This document shows positions 10,251 to 20,735 of a stretch of DNA of 64,000 bases, in pieces. The stretch is from contig CM031558.1 of NCBI GenBank assembly GCA_018466975.1, positions 1,860,001-1,924,000 of the forward strand, in the 5' to 3' direction. Position 1 is the stretch's first letter. The number at the start of each line of letters is the position of its first letter. Position numbers and translations under genes: made by a program. Source of the stretch: Sparassis latifolia (Eukaryota; Basidiomycota; Agaricomycetes; Polyporales; Sparassidaceae). The notes beneath the pieces were generated by a model. It was not told where the DNA came from. It did no database searches and saw nothing but the letters and a program-made list of their open reading frames with translations.

Positions 10251-13200
10251 CTAGGAGAGAAGGAAACATCCAGCGCCGCCAGACTCTGTGAGGTATTCAC
10301 AGAACTTGCGTGCTCTATACCTCGGGTGATACTTCTCTTCGAGGACGCGCAACGCGAGTTGGACGGACCAGCGCGGCTTCTGCGAGAGCTCAGTGATGAG
10401 CTCAATGATCTTCTTCCGACGCCCACCTTCCGTTTTGAGGGCTGCATTGTTGTGACGCCAGCGGCTGCCCCACTTCTCCATCAGCTCGTGCACGGGAATG
10501 TGCCCACCGAGTCCCGCCGTCCACTCTGTTCAGACGTCCATAATCGTGCTCACCGGTTGGTACCGATAGGATGGGAGAAGCTCCCCCGCTTTCCAGACCC
10601 ACGGCTCGTGCTTGTTGAAGGCATCTTCACCATACATGCACTGAAGCTCTTCTCGCCGAGCTGACTGCGGACCGGTGTATGCCAGTGCTGCAACAGGTGG
10701 AACGAGCCCCGGAACTGCCAATGGTGCTGGAGCAGCCGATCCTGTGGAACCAGATGAAGTGGCAGTTGTGATGGGCGGCACTGAACTGCTCAGCGTCTCG
10801 GTAACGGACGCCGTGATCGACGGTATAGTGGGTGTTGCTGCGCTGCCTCCGGGCCCATCGCCACCGTGGAAATTGATCGTGATGGTGGGAGGGGCGACAG
10901 CCGGAAGTGCAGCCGGTGGTGCAGCAGGGGCTGAGGTTGTCGGGCTTGGATTCGGGGCCACAAAGGCCGCTACAGAGACAATGATGCAGATTAAAACCAT
11001 GTTAACATTTCCGCGAGTGAAGACCCATACCTGGCTTTGACTTGCGAGTGCTTTTCGAGTTCACCAGCATGCCAATCATGCCTTCCATCTTGAGAATTTG
11101 CTGCGACATGTCCGCCATCTGCCGGTTGTTCTCCTCATGCTGCCTCTTCTGCTCCATAAGGACACCGGTGGTTGCACCCCGCAGGCTGGTTATCAGATGC
11201 TCGGGAAGGTTCTGGTATGCTACACGGGCCCGCTCTTCTGCTTCTCGGATGGCGGGCATCGCTTCACTGACAAAGCCGTGAAAAGCAGGAGTATTGAACA
11301 GCGCAAATCCGAAAACGGGGGCAGAGGGATGCATCGCGCACAGGAGCGCCGCATCTTGAAGCAGAACGCGGCGCAGCCATACCAGAAGTCGGAGGAAGTG
11401 GCGCAGGGCGTAATCTTGAGCCAGTGGATTCTCTCGAACTCAAGCTTCGAGAGCGACCTGCTCTTGCTCGACCCAGGGGAAAATCTGCGTGAGGAGTTCA
11501 GGCGGTGGATCTGATGGTAGCACAGCTTGATCAGTGACATGGGGCATGCATATATGTGGCCAACTACTCACTGAGAGCATCGCGCGGAAGGCAATACATC
11601 TCTGGCTTTTGACCATTGAACATGGCCGCACCGAGCAGGGCATCCACTGGAAATGTCCGTTCGTAGCACTGGCAGAAGGACCCGTTCTCATTCCATCCGC
11701 TGAGTGCTTTTGTCCTGCTGATCGTGGCACCATGTGCCCGCGCAGTCTGCGCGGCATAACTCCGGCCGGTGTGCGTGACCTTTGTGATCGAGATCTCATT
11801 CTCCTTGTGAATGCCTCTCAGTCTGTCCCGGTGGTCTGGAGATGAGAGCTGGCTCAGTTGGCACTGCAAAGAATGAGCAGGCAGAGCGGGCACTCACTAT
11901 CATATGACATAGGGGCTGCAGGTTGTTTCCCCCAGAACACATGGTAGGCATACCAGTCGCGGTGCCCATACTCACCACAGTCTGTATCGTCAAAATCTGG
12001 GAGCAAGTCAGGCAGTGGTAGATGAAGGACGTGAAAAAACCGAAGAAGAGCAAGGCCAGCCCTCCGACAGGGCAGAGCTCGACCTCTCGGTGGCGAATAG
12101 CACCATGCTCATCTAGACGGCCCTGCTGGTTGTGCTTGGCATTATCTGCCAGTGCGGCAAGCACCTGATAGCAACATGAGCACTGTCGACATCCCCCTCG
12201 CATGCTTGACTCACCGGAACCCTGTACCCAATGCGAACATCATCCATGGGGATCGACGACATGAACAAGTCCGACCACTCAAGGATGCGGGAGCTCTCCC
12301 CACGGAACGCCGTTGTTGACGACAGGAGGAGCATGGCACGGTCACGTAAGCCCAGCCAAACTTGCTTGCTGCCGGAAACATCGGACAGGCACCAGATCGA
12401 GCAGCACCTGAGCTCCTCTGATGTGTAAGTGTCTTGAAACAAACATCATTTGTCAGTCAATTGTGCCTTTGTGAGCTTCGGTGAGCAAGTGATTCTCACC
12501 TCCGGAGCTTCCCAGAGCTTTGAGAGCCTGCGCCTTGTCGATGCGCTTCAGTTCCTGATGCTTTGCGGAAGACTCCGCGGTGCGGATGTGGATGTCTGAG
12601 CGCAATGAGAGCTGTGCATCGGGATCGTCCTTGTACAAATAGGCATTGTTGCGCCGCCAGCTCTCAAGTGCGCTGATCACCTGCGAGACGTGCGATTTGC
12701 CTACGTTTGATCCCGCGATCGTGTCATTCTTGCCATATCGGCGCTGTGATCCAAGATGTGTGTCAGTCGGGGCGATCACCATCGCGAGGCATCACAGAGG
12801 GTGGTTCACCTTTTCACGAGACATCTCATACTCCAAGAAGAAGGAGGTTTTGAGAGCAGTGATAGGAAAAGCCAGGACAGGCACCTCCTCGGGTGCCTTC
12901 TGATGGTGCTCGGCCTGAAATGCTGTCCAGTACTTGATGTAGTTTTGCACGTGGCAATCGTAGCTCGACCCGGTTTGCTTGTCATCTTGGTCCAGCTTGG
13001 CCTTTTTGATGCGCGTATCGTGCGACTCGAGCTCCAGTTGCGCGATTGACTGCTGGAGTGAACTGGTGACGGCGGCAAGCGCAGCAGTGCCGGGCACGAT
13101 GCGGGGAGGGCCAGGGCTAGTGACAGCGCTGCACGCGGAAGTGGGGTGCAGAGGTCCTTCGCAGTTTGTCGTCTGCAGGCCCGGGACCTCAGGCAACATG

Positions 13201-13364
13201 ACGGGCGACCATCGCGGCACCTCGTAGTGCACAAAGGTGGATGCAACGTGGTGCTGGGCGAGACTGCTGATGGCGACCTCGCGCTGCAGCTTCCTCAGGA
13301 CCGCAGGTGAAGGTGGGTCATACGAGACCACCTGGTACTGCTGTGGCTGCAATGGTTCCATCAT
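10251..13364 (-). pseudogene. Crypton tyrosine recombinase with GCR1_C DNA-binding domain, decayed
   Basis: Minus strand, seven exons with matching phases: 13364..12810, 12743..12500, 12432..12215, 12164..11898, 11835..11572, 11525..11031, 10969..10251 (about 920 codons). Tyrosine recombinase features: an Arg-containing AFRGES block, the box THTGRSYAAQTAR with the catalytic H-x-x-R, then KALSGWNENGSF and CYERTFPVDALLGAAMFN, all typical of fungal Cryptons. A coiled-coil segment (EEERARVAYQN to KMEGMIG region) and a Pro/Ala/Thr-rich linker follow, then a C-terminal GCR1_C-like domain (ELMEKWGSRWRHN...RRKKI). Three lesions: a one-base loss in a T run (A run at 12034-12039 on the plus strand) and in-frame TGA codons at 11442..11440 and 10532..10530. 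The element cannot make an intact recombinase as read. Cryptons leave no obvious TIRs, so the ends are not defined. Confidence 0.85.
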
Positions 13365-14744
13365 TGTGCGACTCGGCTGAGATTCCTCAGTGCATGGGAC
13401 AGAGGTTCAGAGGTGTGTAGGCAGATGGAGCGTCTTCACGGCAAGCCCTTGATGTGGTGCAGGATGCCACATCTGAGTGGTACAACAGAGCTCTCGCGGG
13501 CCTCTGCCTCCTGTAGTGATGTGGCTGGGAGAGTGAGGGAAGTTCTGCCTGAGTGTAGTTAGAATCGTTGGGGATGCTCGAGGACCGAAAGGGGAGAGAC
13601 TTACACCCATGTAGAGCTATGGATCTTTCAACGTCCTGACTGCCCAAGTCAGACGCACCGTGCACCACTGTTTGGGGGGAGAACAAGCTGGGGGCCTTTT
13701 ATTCAATGGCGTGAAGGTGGCGGTGCGAAGGGCACGATCAGGGACGCCACGGCGGGGTGCGATCGCCACGGGAAATTTCAATGGTCACAACACGAGGCAG
13801 GTCGCGAAGGCGGCAGGATGAATGGCAGCCAAAAAAATATTAATCTGTTCGTACGGTAGAAAGACGCACTGCTGGCATCACTGGCAGCCACAAATTGAGT
13901 GTGTACGGTGGCCGTGTTTTCTTCAGTCACAGGAGAAATGGGAATTAAGACAGATAAGATGTACAATATGGAGAAGATGAAGACAGGGAGGTCGCAGGGC
14001 GGCACGCGCCTAAGAATATGGCATGGCCAGTTTCAAGTTCGCGTGCTTTGACAGAGGGCGGGCGCCACCGAGTGCACGAACAACTCGCGCTGCGAGAGTG
14101 AACACGATGCTCGCCGATGTGTTCACCGGCTGCAAGCGTGAGGGATGAGCATGTCGGCCCATCTGATGCTCATCGTTCTTGCCTCCAAGAAAATGAAGTG
14201 ACTGCCTGCTGCCTTTTGCCGTTGGGCGAGACAGTTTTGAATGGTTCAGCTGGCCGCATGCAGGACGGGCCTGCACAGGTCGGGCGTTGAGTGTCGGGGG
14301 TGAACGCGCTGCTTGACGTTGCCTCGGCCGCTTCTTGACATGTTTGTTGCCTCGGCTCGAGCTCACGTGAGGGGCATGAGGGGCGTGAGAGAAAAGGCTA
14401 GGACCACTGGAAGAGGCTGGAACTGCTGGAGGGCGGCAACGGCAGTGGCGGCGATGACGATGTGATGGCAACATCGCAGTGCGGGGGGCGGGGCGCGATG
14501 TTGCCTTAGGCATGCGCGAGCCTCGTCGTTGCCCTGGGCGCCCGCCGAATCTGCCCGACCGTGCTTGCCGCTTTTGGGGGGTCACCAGCCGAGTCCTGAT
14601 GACCGGCGTGTACAGGGCTGGTGACCCTTCGATTTCTTTTAGGGGGGGTCACCGCCATGGTCACTGGGGTGGAGCGGTGACCCATAATATACTCTATATA
14701 CCAAGCTGTCTGGAAGAACTGTGAGAGGTGCGAGTACAGTAAGA
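13365..14744. other. Upstream of Crypton, no supported gene; GC-rich low-complexity and a short inverted repeat
   Basis: 13,387-13,686 (minus) is open and could be a first Crypton exon, but no match was found. 14,010-14,585 (minus) encodes only an Arg/Pro/Ser-rich run with no domain. 14646-14655 and 14674-14683 form a perfect 10-bp inverted repeat GGGTCACCGC/GCGGTGACCC. Confidence 0.4.
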
Positions 14745-14782
14745 TTTTAAACTCCGAGTATACCATATTGGGATGCCATTTG
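14745..14782 (+). repeat. Dispersed repeat, first copy
   Basis: TTTAAACTCCGAGTATACC followed by ATATTGGGATGCCATTTG. A second copy lies at 15,361-15,397 in direct orientation, 615 bases apart. Weaker similarity continues downstream (CTGAGGTTCA in both), so these are probably two copies of one small element. Confidence 0.6.
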
Positions 14783-15360
14783 CCACGTGATTGTGCTATT
14801 CTTTAGCACAAATATGTGTTTCGCAACAGAAGTGCAGCAAGAGAAGTCACAATTTTTATCTCTGAGGTTCATATTCTTGCATGATCCATCCTCACATATT
14901 TTCTGAGGTATTCTTGTGTGCTGTGCTTCATCTAGGTACAGGTGGACTGTCTCACCTTCATGAGTGAGGGGGGATCATGGGGTTTCTAGAGGTATTGCTT
15001 TGAGAAAAACATACATGGCATCTCAGCTAATATTCAGGATGTCTCTGGACTTCAGAATCCTCGTGCTTGACGCGATTGCAAGTGGTGGCAAGCACTTATG
15101 CATGACACTATCCCGTGACCCATCCGAATATGGTATAGTCGGGGTTTGAATTGTTACTGTACTCCCTCCTCATACAGTTCTTCCAGTCGCCACGGTACCG
15201 TATTGTTCTCCACCGCTCTTCCTCTCCTCAAATTTTGCCTTGTATCATCCTCTAGGATATAGCATTGCATGCACATGGTACATCGTGGTGACTGGAAATG
15301 AGTCTATCTCAAAGCCCAGATGGCAGGTGGTAAGTACAGAATACGAAGTACACTGGGCCG

Positions 15361-15575
15361 TTTAAACTCCGAGTATACCTTATTGGGATGCCATTTGACC
15401 ACCTGAGCTCCCTGCAAAATGCTCGAATTGCAGCACAAAAGCACTATGTCGCACCCGAACACTAAGAATCCGCAGATCCATGTCTCAGATATTTTCTGAG
15501 GTTCACTTGCCTGAGATATGTTATCTGCGGTGGCAGTGAGTGATGAGCTAACAGTCTGGGTACGAGACCAGACTC
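15361..15575 (+). repeat. Second copy of the dispersed repeat, ending in a MITE TIR
   Basis: Starts with the same 37-bp block as 14,745 and ends AACAGTCTGGGTACGAGACCA at about 15,573, which is the terminal inverted repeat of the Mutator-like MITE family at 4303 and 32,696. The other end was not identified, so it is a fragment or a diverged member. Confidence 0.5.
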
Positions 15576-15755
15576 CTCCGTGGAGGGCTGAGGAAGGTGC
15601 GACGACTTCCACCCACCTCCGCAATCCGACCAAAAGGCTCTCGAGCCTGACAGACATGCTAGTGTCGTGAAAGAGTTGTTCATGGTGCCAAACACAGCCA
15701 AAAATGTGCATGCAGAGATTGTGCACTCTCGCGACGTGTTATCAAGCTTCATAGG

Positions 15756-15960
15756 TGTTGGAAAGTAGCGCCCAAGGGCAGACAAGCCGAGGGCATGATT
15801 ACAAAGAAAGACAAAGAAGGAAATTTGCTTATATAAAGTGGAGCGTCTAGAACTGTATATATACAGAAATCTATTTTAGGACGCGTAATCACGCGCCCCG
15901 ACGCATCTTGACCCGCCATCACTACCTTCCTATTTGGGAACTAAGGCGCGATTTCTAACA
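15756..15960 (+). repeat. 5' LTR of copia element
   Basis: 205 bp, TGTTGG...CTAACA, with a TATATAAAG box near 15,830. It lacks a 34-bp segment present in the 3' LTR; the missing block lay between two AGCGCCCAA direct repeats. Immediately downstream, GGTTATGAGCCCC (15961-15973) fits a primer-binding site for an internal half of initiator tRNA-Met (complement contains the CAT anticodon), as in Drosophila copia. Confidence 0.9.
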
Positions 15961-16014
15961 GGTTATGAGCCCCGGCTCTAGCCAATAAATACTTGGATAA
16001 CAACAGCCCCTATT

Positions 16015-17010
16015 GTGGCTACAAAAATTGTTACCCCCTTACTAGTACGAGAACAAATAATGTCGACCAGCGCTGATAATACGAGCAATAGCAATGCTTA
16101 CCGGATCCCGCTCCTGAAGGAAGACAATTGGCTCCCGTGGAAGCGCCGCGTCGAGGCCATCCTTAATGATAAGGGTCTCCAGGAGTATGTGACCGGAAAG
16201 ACACCGAAGCCACAGCCGAGTAATGACCCGGCCAATAGGGCAGCGAGAGAGGCGGAGATTAGCGCCTGGGGAGAGAAGGACCTCAAGGCCCAGAACGTAA
16301 TTGTGCTATCACTGGGAGATTCCCAGATGGTGCACATCGCTGGAGCCGAGACGGCACGGGCCATGTGGGAGCAGCTTCGCACAGTCAAGGAACAGCGTGG
16401 ACAGCATGGAATTCTCGCGCTGTGCCGGCGTTTTTACCGGATGCAAGCCAAGGAAGAAGATAATATCTCCAGTCACATTACACAGCTACGACAGATCCAG
16501 GAACAACTCCACCTAATGGGGAAGGTTGTTTCTGACGAAGATTTCCGGCTCATTCTGGCTACCTCATTACCGGAGAGCTGGGACTCTTTCCTCAGCTCTT
16601 ACTTTGGCACTGTGGGCGGCAATGTTGGCGCCGAAGGTGCTGACAACGTGCGCCCTCAGTTTACATCACAAGAATTGATTGCCATCATTCTTGATGAAAA
16701 TAGGCGAAGGCACGAGCGTGGCGAGCGCGGTCAATCCTCGGACCAAGCCATGGTTGCCAAAGGAAAGAAGCGCCCCTTTGGGGAATACAAAAAATGTTCG
16801 ATCTGCGGAAAGCCGGGACATCTTGGTAACGAGTGTCGGCACCGCGACAAGGTCAAATGTATGAATTGCGGAAAATTCGGGCATAAGGCCACGGATTGTT
16901 GGGCTAAAGGCGGCGGCAAAGCCGGACAGGGCCCGCCGATGAAACGGCAAAAGACGGAACGCGGCTTACGGCGCACGAGGTCGAATCGAAAGAGGATGAG
17001 GCAAAAATAG
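16015..17010 (+). CDS. gag: Copia Gag polyprotein
   Basis: 331 codons from the ATG at 16015; a second ATG at 16060 is also possible. N-terminal copia-type capsid region (NWLPWKRRVEAIL, the YVTG turn), then MWEQLRTVKEQRG and the conserved HITQLRQIQEQL stretch of UBN2-like Gag. Two CCHC zinc knuckles, CSICGKPGHLGNEC and CMNCGKFGHKATDC, bind RNA. It ends in a basic tail at TAG 17008-17010. The stop is read in CAA AAA TAG; a -1 slip on the A run would continue into the protease frame, which overlaps gag from 16908. Gag appears intact. Confidence 0.9.
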   Translation: MATKIVTPLLVREQIMSTSADNTSNSNAYRIPLLKEDNWLPWKRRVEAILNDKGLQEYVTGKTPKPQPSNDPANRAAREAEISAWGEKDLKAQNVIVLSLGDSQMVHIAGAETARAMWEQLRTVKEQRGQHGILALCRRFYRMQAKEEDNISSHITQLRQIQEQLHLMGKVVSDEDFRLILATSLPESWDSFLSSYFGTVGGNVGAEGADNVRPQFTSQELIAIILDENRRRHERGERGQSSDQAMVAKGKKRPFGEYKKCSICGKPGHLGNECRHRDKVKCMNCGKFGHKATDCWAKGGGKAGQGPPMKRQKTERGLRRTRSNRKRMRQK

Positions 17011-19955
17011 CCTACGATAATGATAGCGACACTGTATCTCTCGGATCTGATGGCGAAATCGCTTCTTTCTATGAGTGGTTTGCCGACTCCGGGACAACTT
17101 CGCACATTACAAATTGTCGTGAAGTCTTCGCGACCTATCAGGCGCTCGAAGATCACGCGATCACGGGCATCGGACCGCAACCAACGCAGGCATTGGGCCG
17201 CGGTACGGTCGATGTCGAAAGTAAAGTAGGAGACCGGAAAGTGAAATTCCGTCTCCACAGTGTACTGTATGCGCCGACAGCACCCAATAGCCTCCTCTCC
17301 ATCACGCGTTTGGACGATGCGGGAGGAAGAGTACTTATGGGTAATAGTCGCGCAATACTAATAGATAAAAATAAACACACTCTTGCTATAGGCAAGAAAA
17401 ATGGACGACTATATTCATTGAAATTGCGTCCAATAGTTCCACAACCTGCGCGAACCTATACTGCTAAGGAATACGGCCCGCATACCTGGGAAGAGTGGCA
17501 CAAGATCTATGGCCATATCGGGAAACCAGCGCTTATGCGATTATATCGCGAAGGGCTTGTTGATGGCCTAGAAATCTCGCCAAGCCCAGATGAAATCAAT
17601 TGCGAGGCGTGCATCCAAGCAAAGGCAACACGGAAGCCATTTCCCAAAGAGACGGACGAATGCAGCAAGGTACCCGGAGAATTAACACACACGGATGTGT
17701 GGGGACCTGCGCAGACAGCCGCTCTACAAGGGTGGAAATATTTTATTACATTTACCGATGATTACAGTCGTCGAAGTACAGTACTATTTATGAGGCACAA
17801 AGATGAAGTAACTGAAAAGGTAAAGAATTATATTACCTATATCGAGCGCAAGTTTGGAAATAAACCCTTGCGACTCAGGCTCGACAACGGTCGAGAATAT
17901 ATGAACACCGAATTAATTAACTGGTGTCAAATGAAAGGGATCGAGATGGGTCCGACTGCGCCGTACTCACCATCCCAGAACGGAGTCTCTGAGAGATTGA
18001 ATCGCACACTGCTTGGACTAGCGCGCGCGATGATCTATGCGAGAGATCTACCTCGTTATCTTTGGGCTGAAGCGATTGCTCATGCAGTCTATATTAAAAA
18101 TAGATCGCCTACCCAGGCGTTAAATGGGGCAACTCCCGAAGAAAAATGGAATGGGACGAAACCAAATATCTCGTACCTACAAGAATTCGGTTCCCCCATA
18201 TGGGTCCTCACGGAGGATGCAACACTATCAAAGCTAGCGCCCCGTGCCAACAAGTATATTTTTGTTGGATACATGGACGGACCCAAAGCCATCAAATATT
18301 ATGATGCACATACGCGCCAGATTAAAATCTCGCGTAATTTCCAATTTTCTTCGAATTCCCCGGACCATTTGCCCGGCAACGCGCCTCACGTGCCACAAGA
18401 GCAAATAGGATCCGACGTACCTATCCTCACAGCACAGCGTGAGGGGGAGCAAAATATATTTCCGGGCACTTTACCTAGCAATGCGTCAGACGTGCCGCAT
18501 GCGGAAAGAAGACCCGAAGTCCCAAACCTCACAACGACCGCAGACGTGCGGCGCGAGGGGGAGTTAGGAACTTCCGCGCCACAGTCACCTGCCAAAAATC
18601 CGCGAAAGCGCAGACAGGATGATGATCCTGATCAACGCGAGGAAAGCGGGACGGACGCACCAAGCCAGCCCAGACGAACCAGAAGAAAGACAGTTCGGCA
18701 TGATTACCGTCTAATGCACGACCCAGAGGCAGACGAAGATCTGGATAATGATCCAGATAAATCAAATGCCGAATTAGTCTATATTGCGATGAGCGCCCAC
18801 GGAAATGCGGATGCGGATGAGCCAAAGACGCTCAGTGATGCCAAGAGATCACTCGAGTGGCCCAAATGGGAACAGGCAGTCCAGACGGAACTCAATCAAC
18901 TACAGGGTATGGAGACTTGGGAGTTAGTGGAACCTCCCGAAGATCGAAAACCCGTAGGAAATAAATGGGTTCTAGTTAAGAAAACAAACAAAGAGGGTGA
19001 AATAATCAAATACAAAGCCCGCCTGGTTGCGAAGGGATATTCTCAAATCCCAGGCATGGACTATACCGAGACGTTCGCGCCCGTAGTCCGCCTCGAAACC
19101 ATTCGAGCTATCCTCGGGCTAGCCGCAATCTTAGATTGGGAGATCGGACAGATGGACGTGAAAGGCGCCTATCTCAATGGAACTCTCAAAGAAGTGTATA
19201 TGCGGCAACCCGAAGGATACAGCGATGGAACATACTGCGTATGTAAATTAAAGAAAACCCTCTACGGGCTAAAGCAGTCTGGCCGAGAATGGAATATCGT
19301 GCTGAACCGCAAGTTACTAGACGCGGGATTCAAGCGCCTATTCTCGGATCCATGTGCGTACATTCGGATCAAAGGTGATAAGATAGAAATCGTCACCGTT
19401 TGGGTAGACGACCTATTAATATTCACCAATGATTGCGCACTGATGGACCAATTGAAGAGGGAACTCCGAAATATGTTCGAAGTTACCGACCTTGGCGAAC
19501 CCCGAAAAATTGTGGGGATAGAAATTGAGAGAGACCGTTCAAAGCGGACGATCAAAATCTCTCAGACAAAATATATTGAGTCTATCCTACACAAGAATAG
19601 GCTTACGAACGCCAACACGGTCAGGATGCCTCTTGATCCAAATACAGTGCTTGAAAAAGAAGAACCCGAAACTGATGACAAATGCGACCGAGACAACGGA
19701 TATGCATCGCTCGTCGGATCACTGATATACGCGGCAATTGCCACGAGACCAGACATTGCTCACGCTGTGCAACGGCTTAGCTCATTTACTGCCAATCCCG
19801 GAATGGCTCATTGGACTGCTGCTAAACACATCCTCCACTATTTATCCGGAATGCAAGAACTTGGAATAATCTACGAGCCAATTGCAGATGCCAAGCCCGA
19901 AGATCAATCCATATTTGTGGGCTACTCAGATGCAGACTATGCGAACAATATCTGA
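16908..19955 (+). CDS. pol: Copia Pol: protease, integrase, reverse transcriptase, start of RNase H
   Basis: Open from the TAA at 16905-16907 to a TGA at 19953-19955, in the -1 frame relative to gag. Order: aspartic protease active site ADSGTTSH (about 17,080); GAG pre-integrase with HxH and CxxC (WHKIYGHIG...NCEACIQAK); integrase core with TDVWGP, FTDDYSR and the ENGVSE-like QNGVSERLNRT; a long acidic and Arg-rich linker; RT with ARLVAKGYSQ, FAPVVRLETIR, GQMDVKGAYLNG, LYGLKQSGREWN and the catalytic VWVDDLLIF; RNase H onset SDADYAN. Translation stops inside RNase H. The ATG at 17193 is internal and not a real start, since the protease lies before it. Confidence 0.88.
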   Translation, partial: RRRQSRTGPADETAKDGTRLTAHEVESKEDEAKIAYDNDSDTVSLGSDGEIASFYEWFADSGTTSHITNCREVFATYQALEDHAITGIGPQPTQALGRGTVDVESKVGDRKVKFRLHSVLYAPTAPNSLLSITRLDDAGGRVLMGNSRAILIDKNKHTLAIGKKNGRLYSLKLRPIVPQPARTYTAKEYGPHTWEEWHKIYGHIGKPALMRLYREGLVDGLEISPSPDEINCEACIQAKATRKPFPKETDECSKVPGELTHTDVWGPAQTAALQGWKYFITFTDDYSRRSTVLFMRHKDEVTEKVKNYITYIERKFGNKPLRLRLDNGREYMNTELINWCQMKGIEMGPTAPYSPSQNGVSERLNRTLLGLARAMIYARDLPRYLWAEAIAHAVYIKNRSPTQALNGATPEEKWNGTKPNISYLQEFGSPIWVLTEDATLSKLAPRANKYIFVGYMDGPKAIKYYDAHTRQIKISRNFQFSSNSPDHLPGNAPHVPQEQIGSDVPILTAQREGEQNIFPGTLPSNASDVPHAERRPEVPNLTTTADVRREGELGTSAPQSPAKNPRKRRQDDDPDQREESGTDAPSQPRRTRRKTVRHDYRLMHDPEADEDLDNDPDKSNAELVYIAMSAHGNADADEPKTLSDAKRSLEWPKWEQAVQTELNQLQGMETWELVEPPEDRKPVGNKWVLVKKTNKEGEIIKYKARLVAKGYSQIPGMDYTETFAPVVRLETIRAILGLAAILDWEIGQMDVKGAYLNGTLKEVYMRQPEGYSDGTYCVCKLKKTLYGLKQSGREWNIVLNRKLLDAGFKRLFSDPCAYIRIKGDKIEIVTVWVDDLLIFTNDCALMDQLKRELRNMFEVTDLGEPRKIVGIEIERDRSKRTIKISQTKYIESILHKNRLTNANTVRMPLDPNTVLEKEEPETDDKCDRDNGYASLVGSLIYAAIATRPDIAHAVQRLSSFTANPGMAHWTAAKHILHYLSGMQELGIIYEPIADAKPEDQSIFVGYSDADYANNI

Positions 19956-20397
19956 GATCGCAAATCAATCTCGGGATATTTATTTAAATTAGGAAATGGC
20001 ATGATCACATGGAGCTCAAAGAAGCAAACCATGGTCGCGTCATCCACCACGGAAGCCAAATACATGGCATCCGCCAAGCGCAAAGAAGCCGTGTGGCTCG
20101 AACACTATTCAAAGAAATAGGTTTGAACAACAAGATCCTACAATTTTATTCGAGGATAATACAGCGGCGATCTCAATCGCACGTGATCCCCAATTCCACG
20201 CGAAATCAAAACATTTTGATGTAAAGCATCATTATGTGCGCGAAAAATTGAGGGATAAATATATTGATATCCACTACTGTCCCACGGAGGACATGATAGC
20301 GGATATCCTAACAAAATCACTCCCTAAGCCGAGGCACGAGAAGCTCACAAAGAAGCTCGGAATGCCCATCGGCTTGAGGGGGAGTGTTGGAAAGTAG
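19956..20397 (+). pseudogene. Broken C-terminal part of copia RNase H
   Basis: After the TGA, the frame continues DRKSISGYLF, ITWSSKKQ, STTEAKYMA and EAVWLEH, then needs two frame changes (near 20,105 and 20,145) to read FEDNTAAISIARDP, KHFDVKHHYVRE and DILTKSLPK, all standard copia RNase H motifs. One nonsense and two frameshift lesions are thus concentrated in about 200 bases. Confidence 0.8.
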
Positions 20398-20623
20398 CGC
20401 CCAAATTTCTGGAGCTCCAGAAATTGGGGAGCGCCCAAGGGCAGACAAGCCGAGGGCATGATTACAAAGAAAGACAAAGAAGGAAATTTGCTTATATAAA
20501 GTGGAGCGTCTAGAACTGTATATATACAGAAATCTATTTTAGGACGCGTAATCACGCGCCCCGACGCATCTTGACCCGCCATCACTACCTTCCTATTTGG
20601 GAACTAAGGCGCGATTTCTAACA
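20385..20623 (+). repeat. 3' LTR of copia element, with 22-bp palindrome
   Basis: 239 bp. Carries a perfect 22-bp palindrome centred on GAGCTC (20404-20425), flanked by AGCGCCCAA direct repeats; this 34-bp block is absent from the 5' LTR. Otherwise I see no difference between the LTRs. Confidence 0.9.
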
Positions 20624-20735
20624 ATAGGGTTGAAGTACCGATAAGCTAGAAATCAAACAATTTCTCGTCAAGCTTCGGGATACCAAAACGGGAAGGAAAG
20701 ATACCTAGAAGGGAAAGAGTTGTATTGACACCCCC

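Larger units (their letters stand above)
15756..20623 (+). mobile_element. Ty1/copia LTR retrotransposon, full-length but not autonomous
   Basis: Bounded by LTRs (15756..15960 and 20385..20623) that begin TGTTGG and end CTAACA, and by a perfect 5-bp target duplication ATAGG (15751-15755 and 20624-20628). Contains gag (16015..17010) and a pol in the -1 frame (protease, integrase, RT, RNase H). A purine tract GAGGGGGAG precedes the 3' LTR. The LTRs are identical except for a 34-bp block missing from the 5' copy, so insertion is recent; lesions in RNase H mean it was probably mobilised in trans. Confidence 0.93.

Noticed and set aside
14010..14585. 191-codon Arg/Pro/Ser-rich ORF (minus)
   Set aside because: Composition-driven, no domain, no supporting context.
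15961..15980. tRNA-related sequence after the 5' LTR as a tRNA gene
   Set aside because: Only a short primer-binding complement; no cloverleaf.
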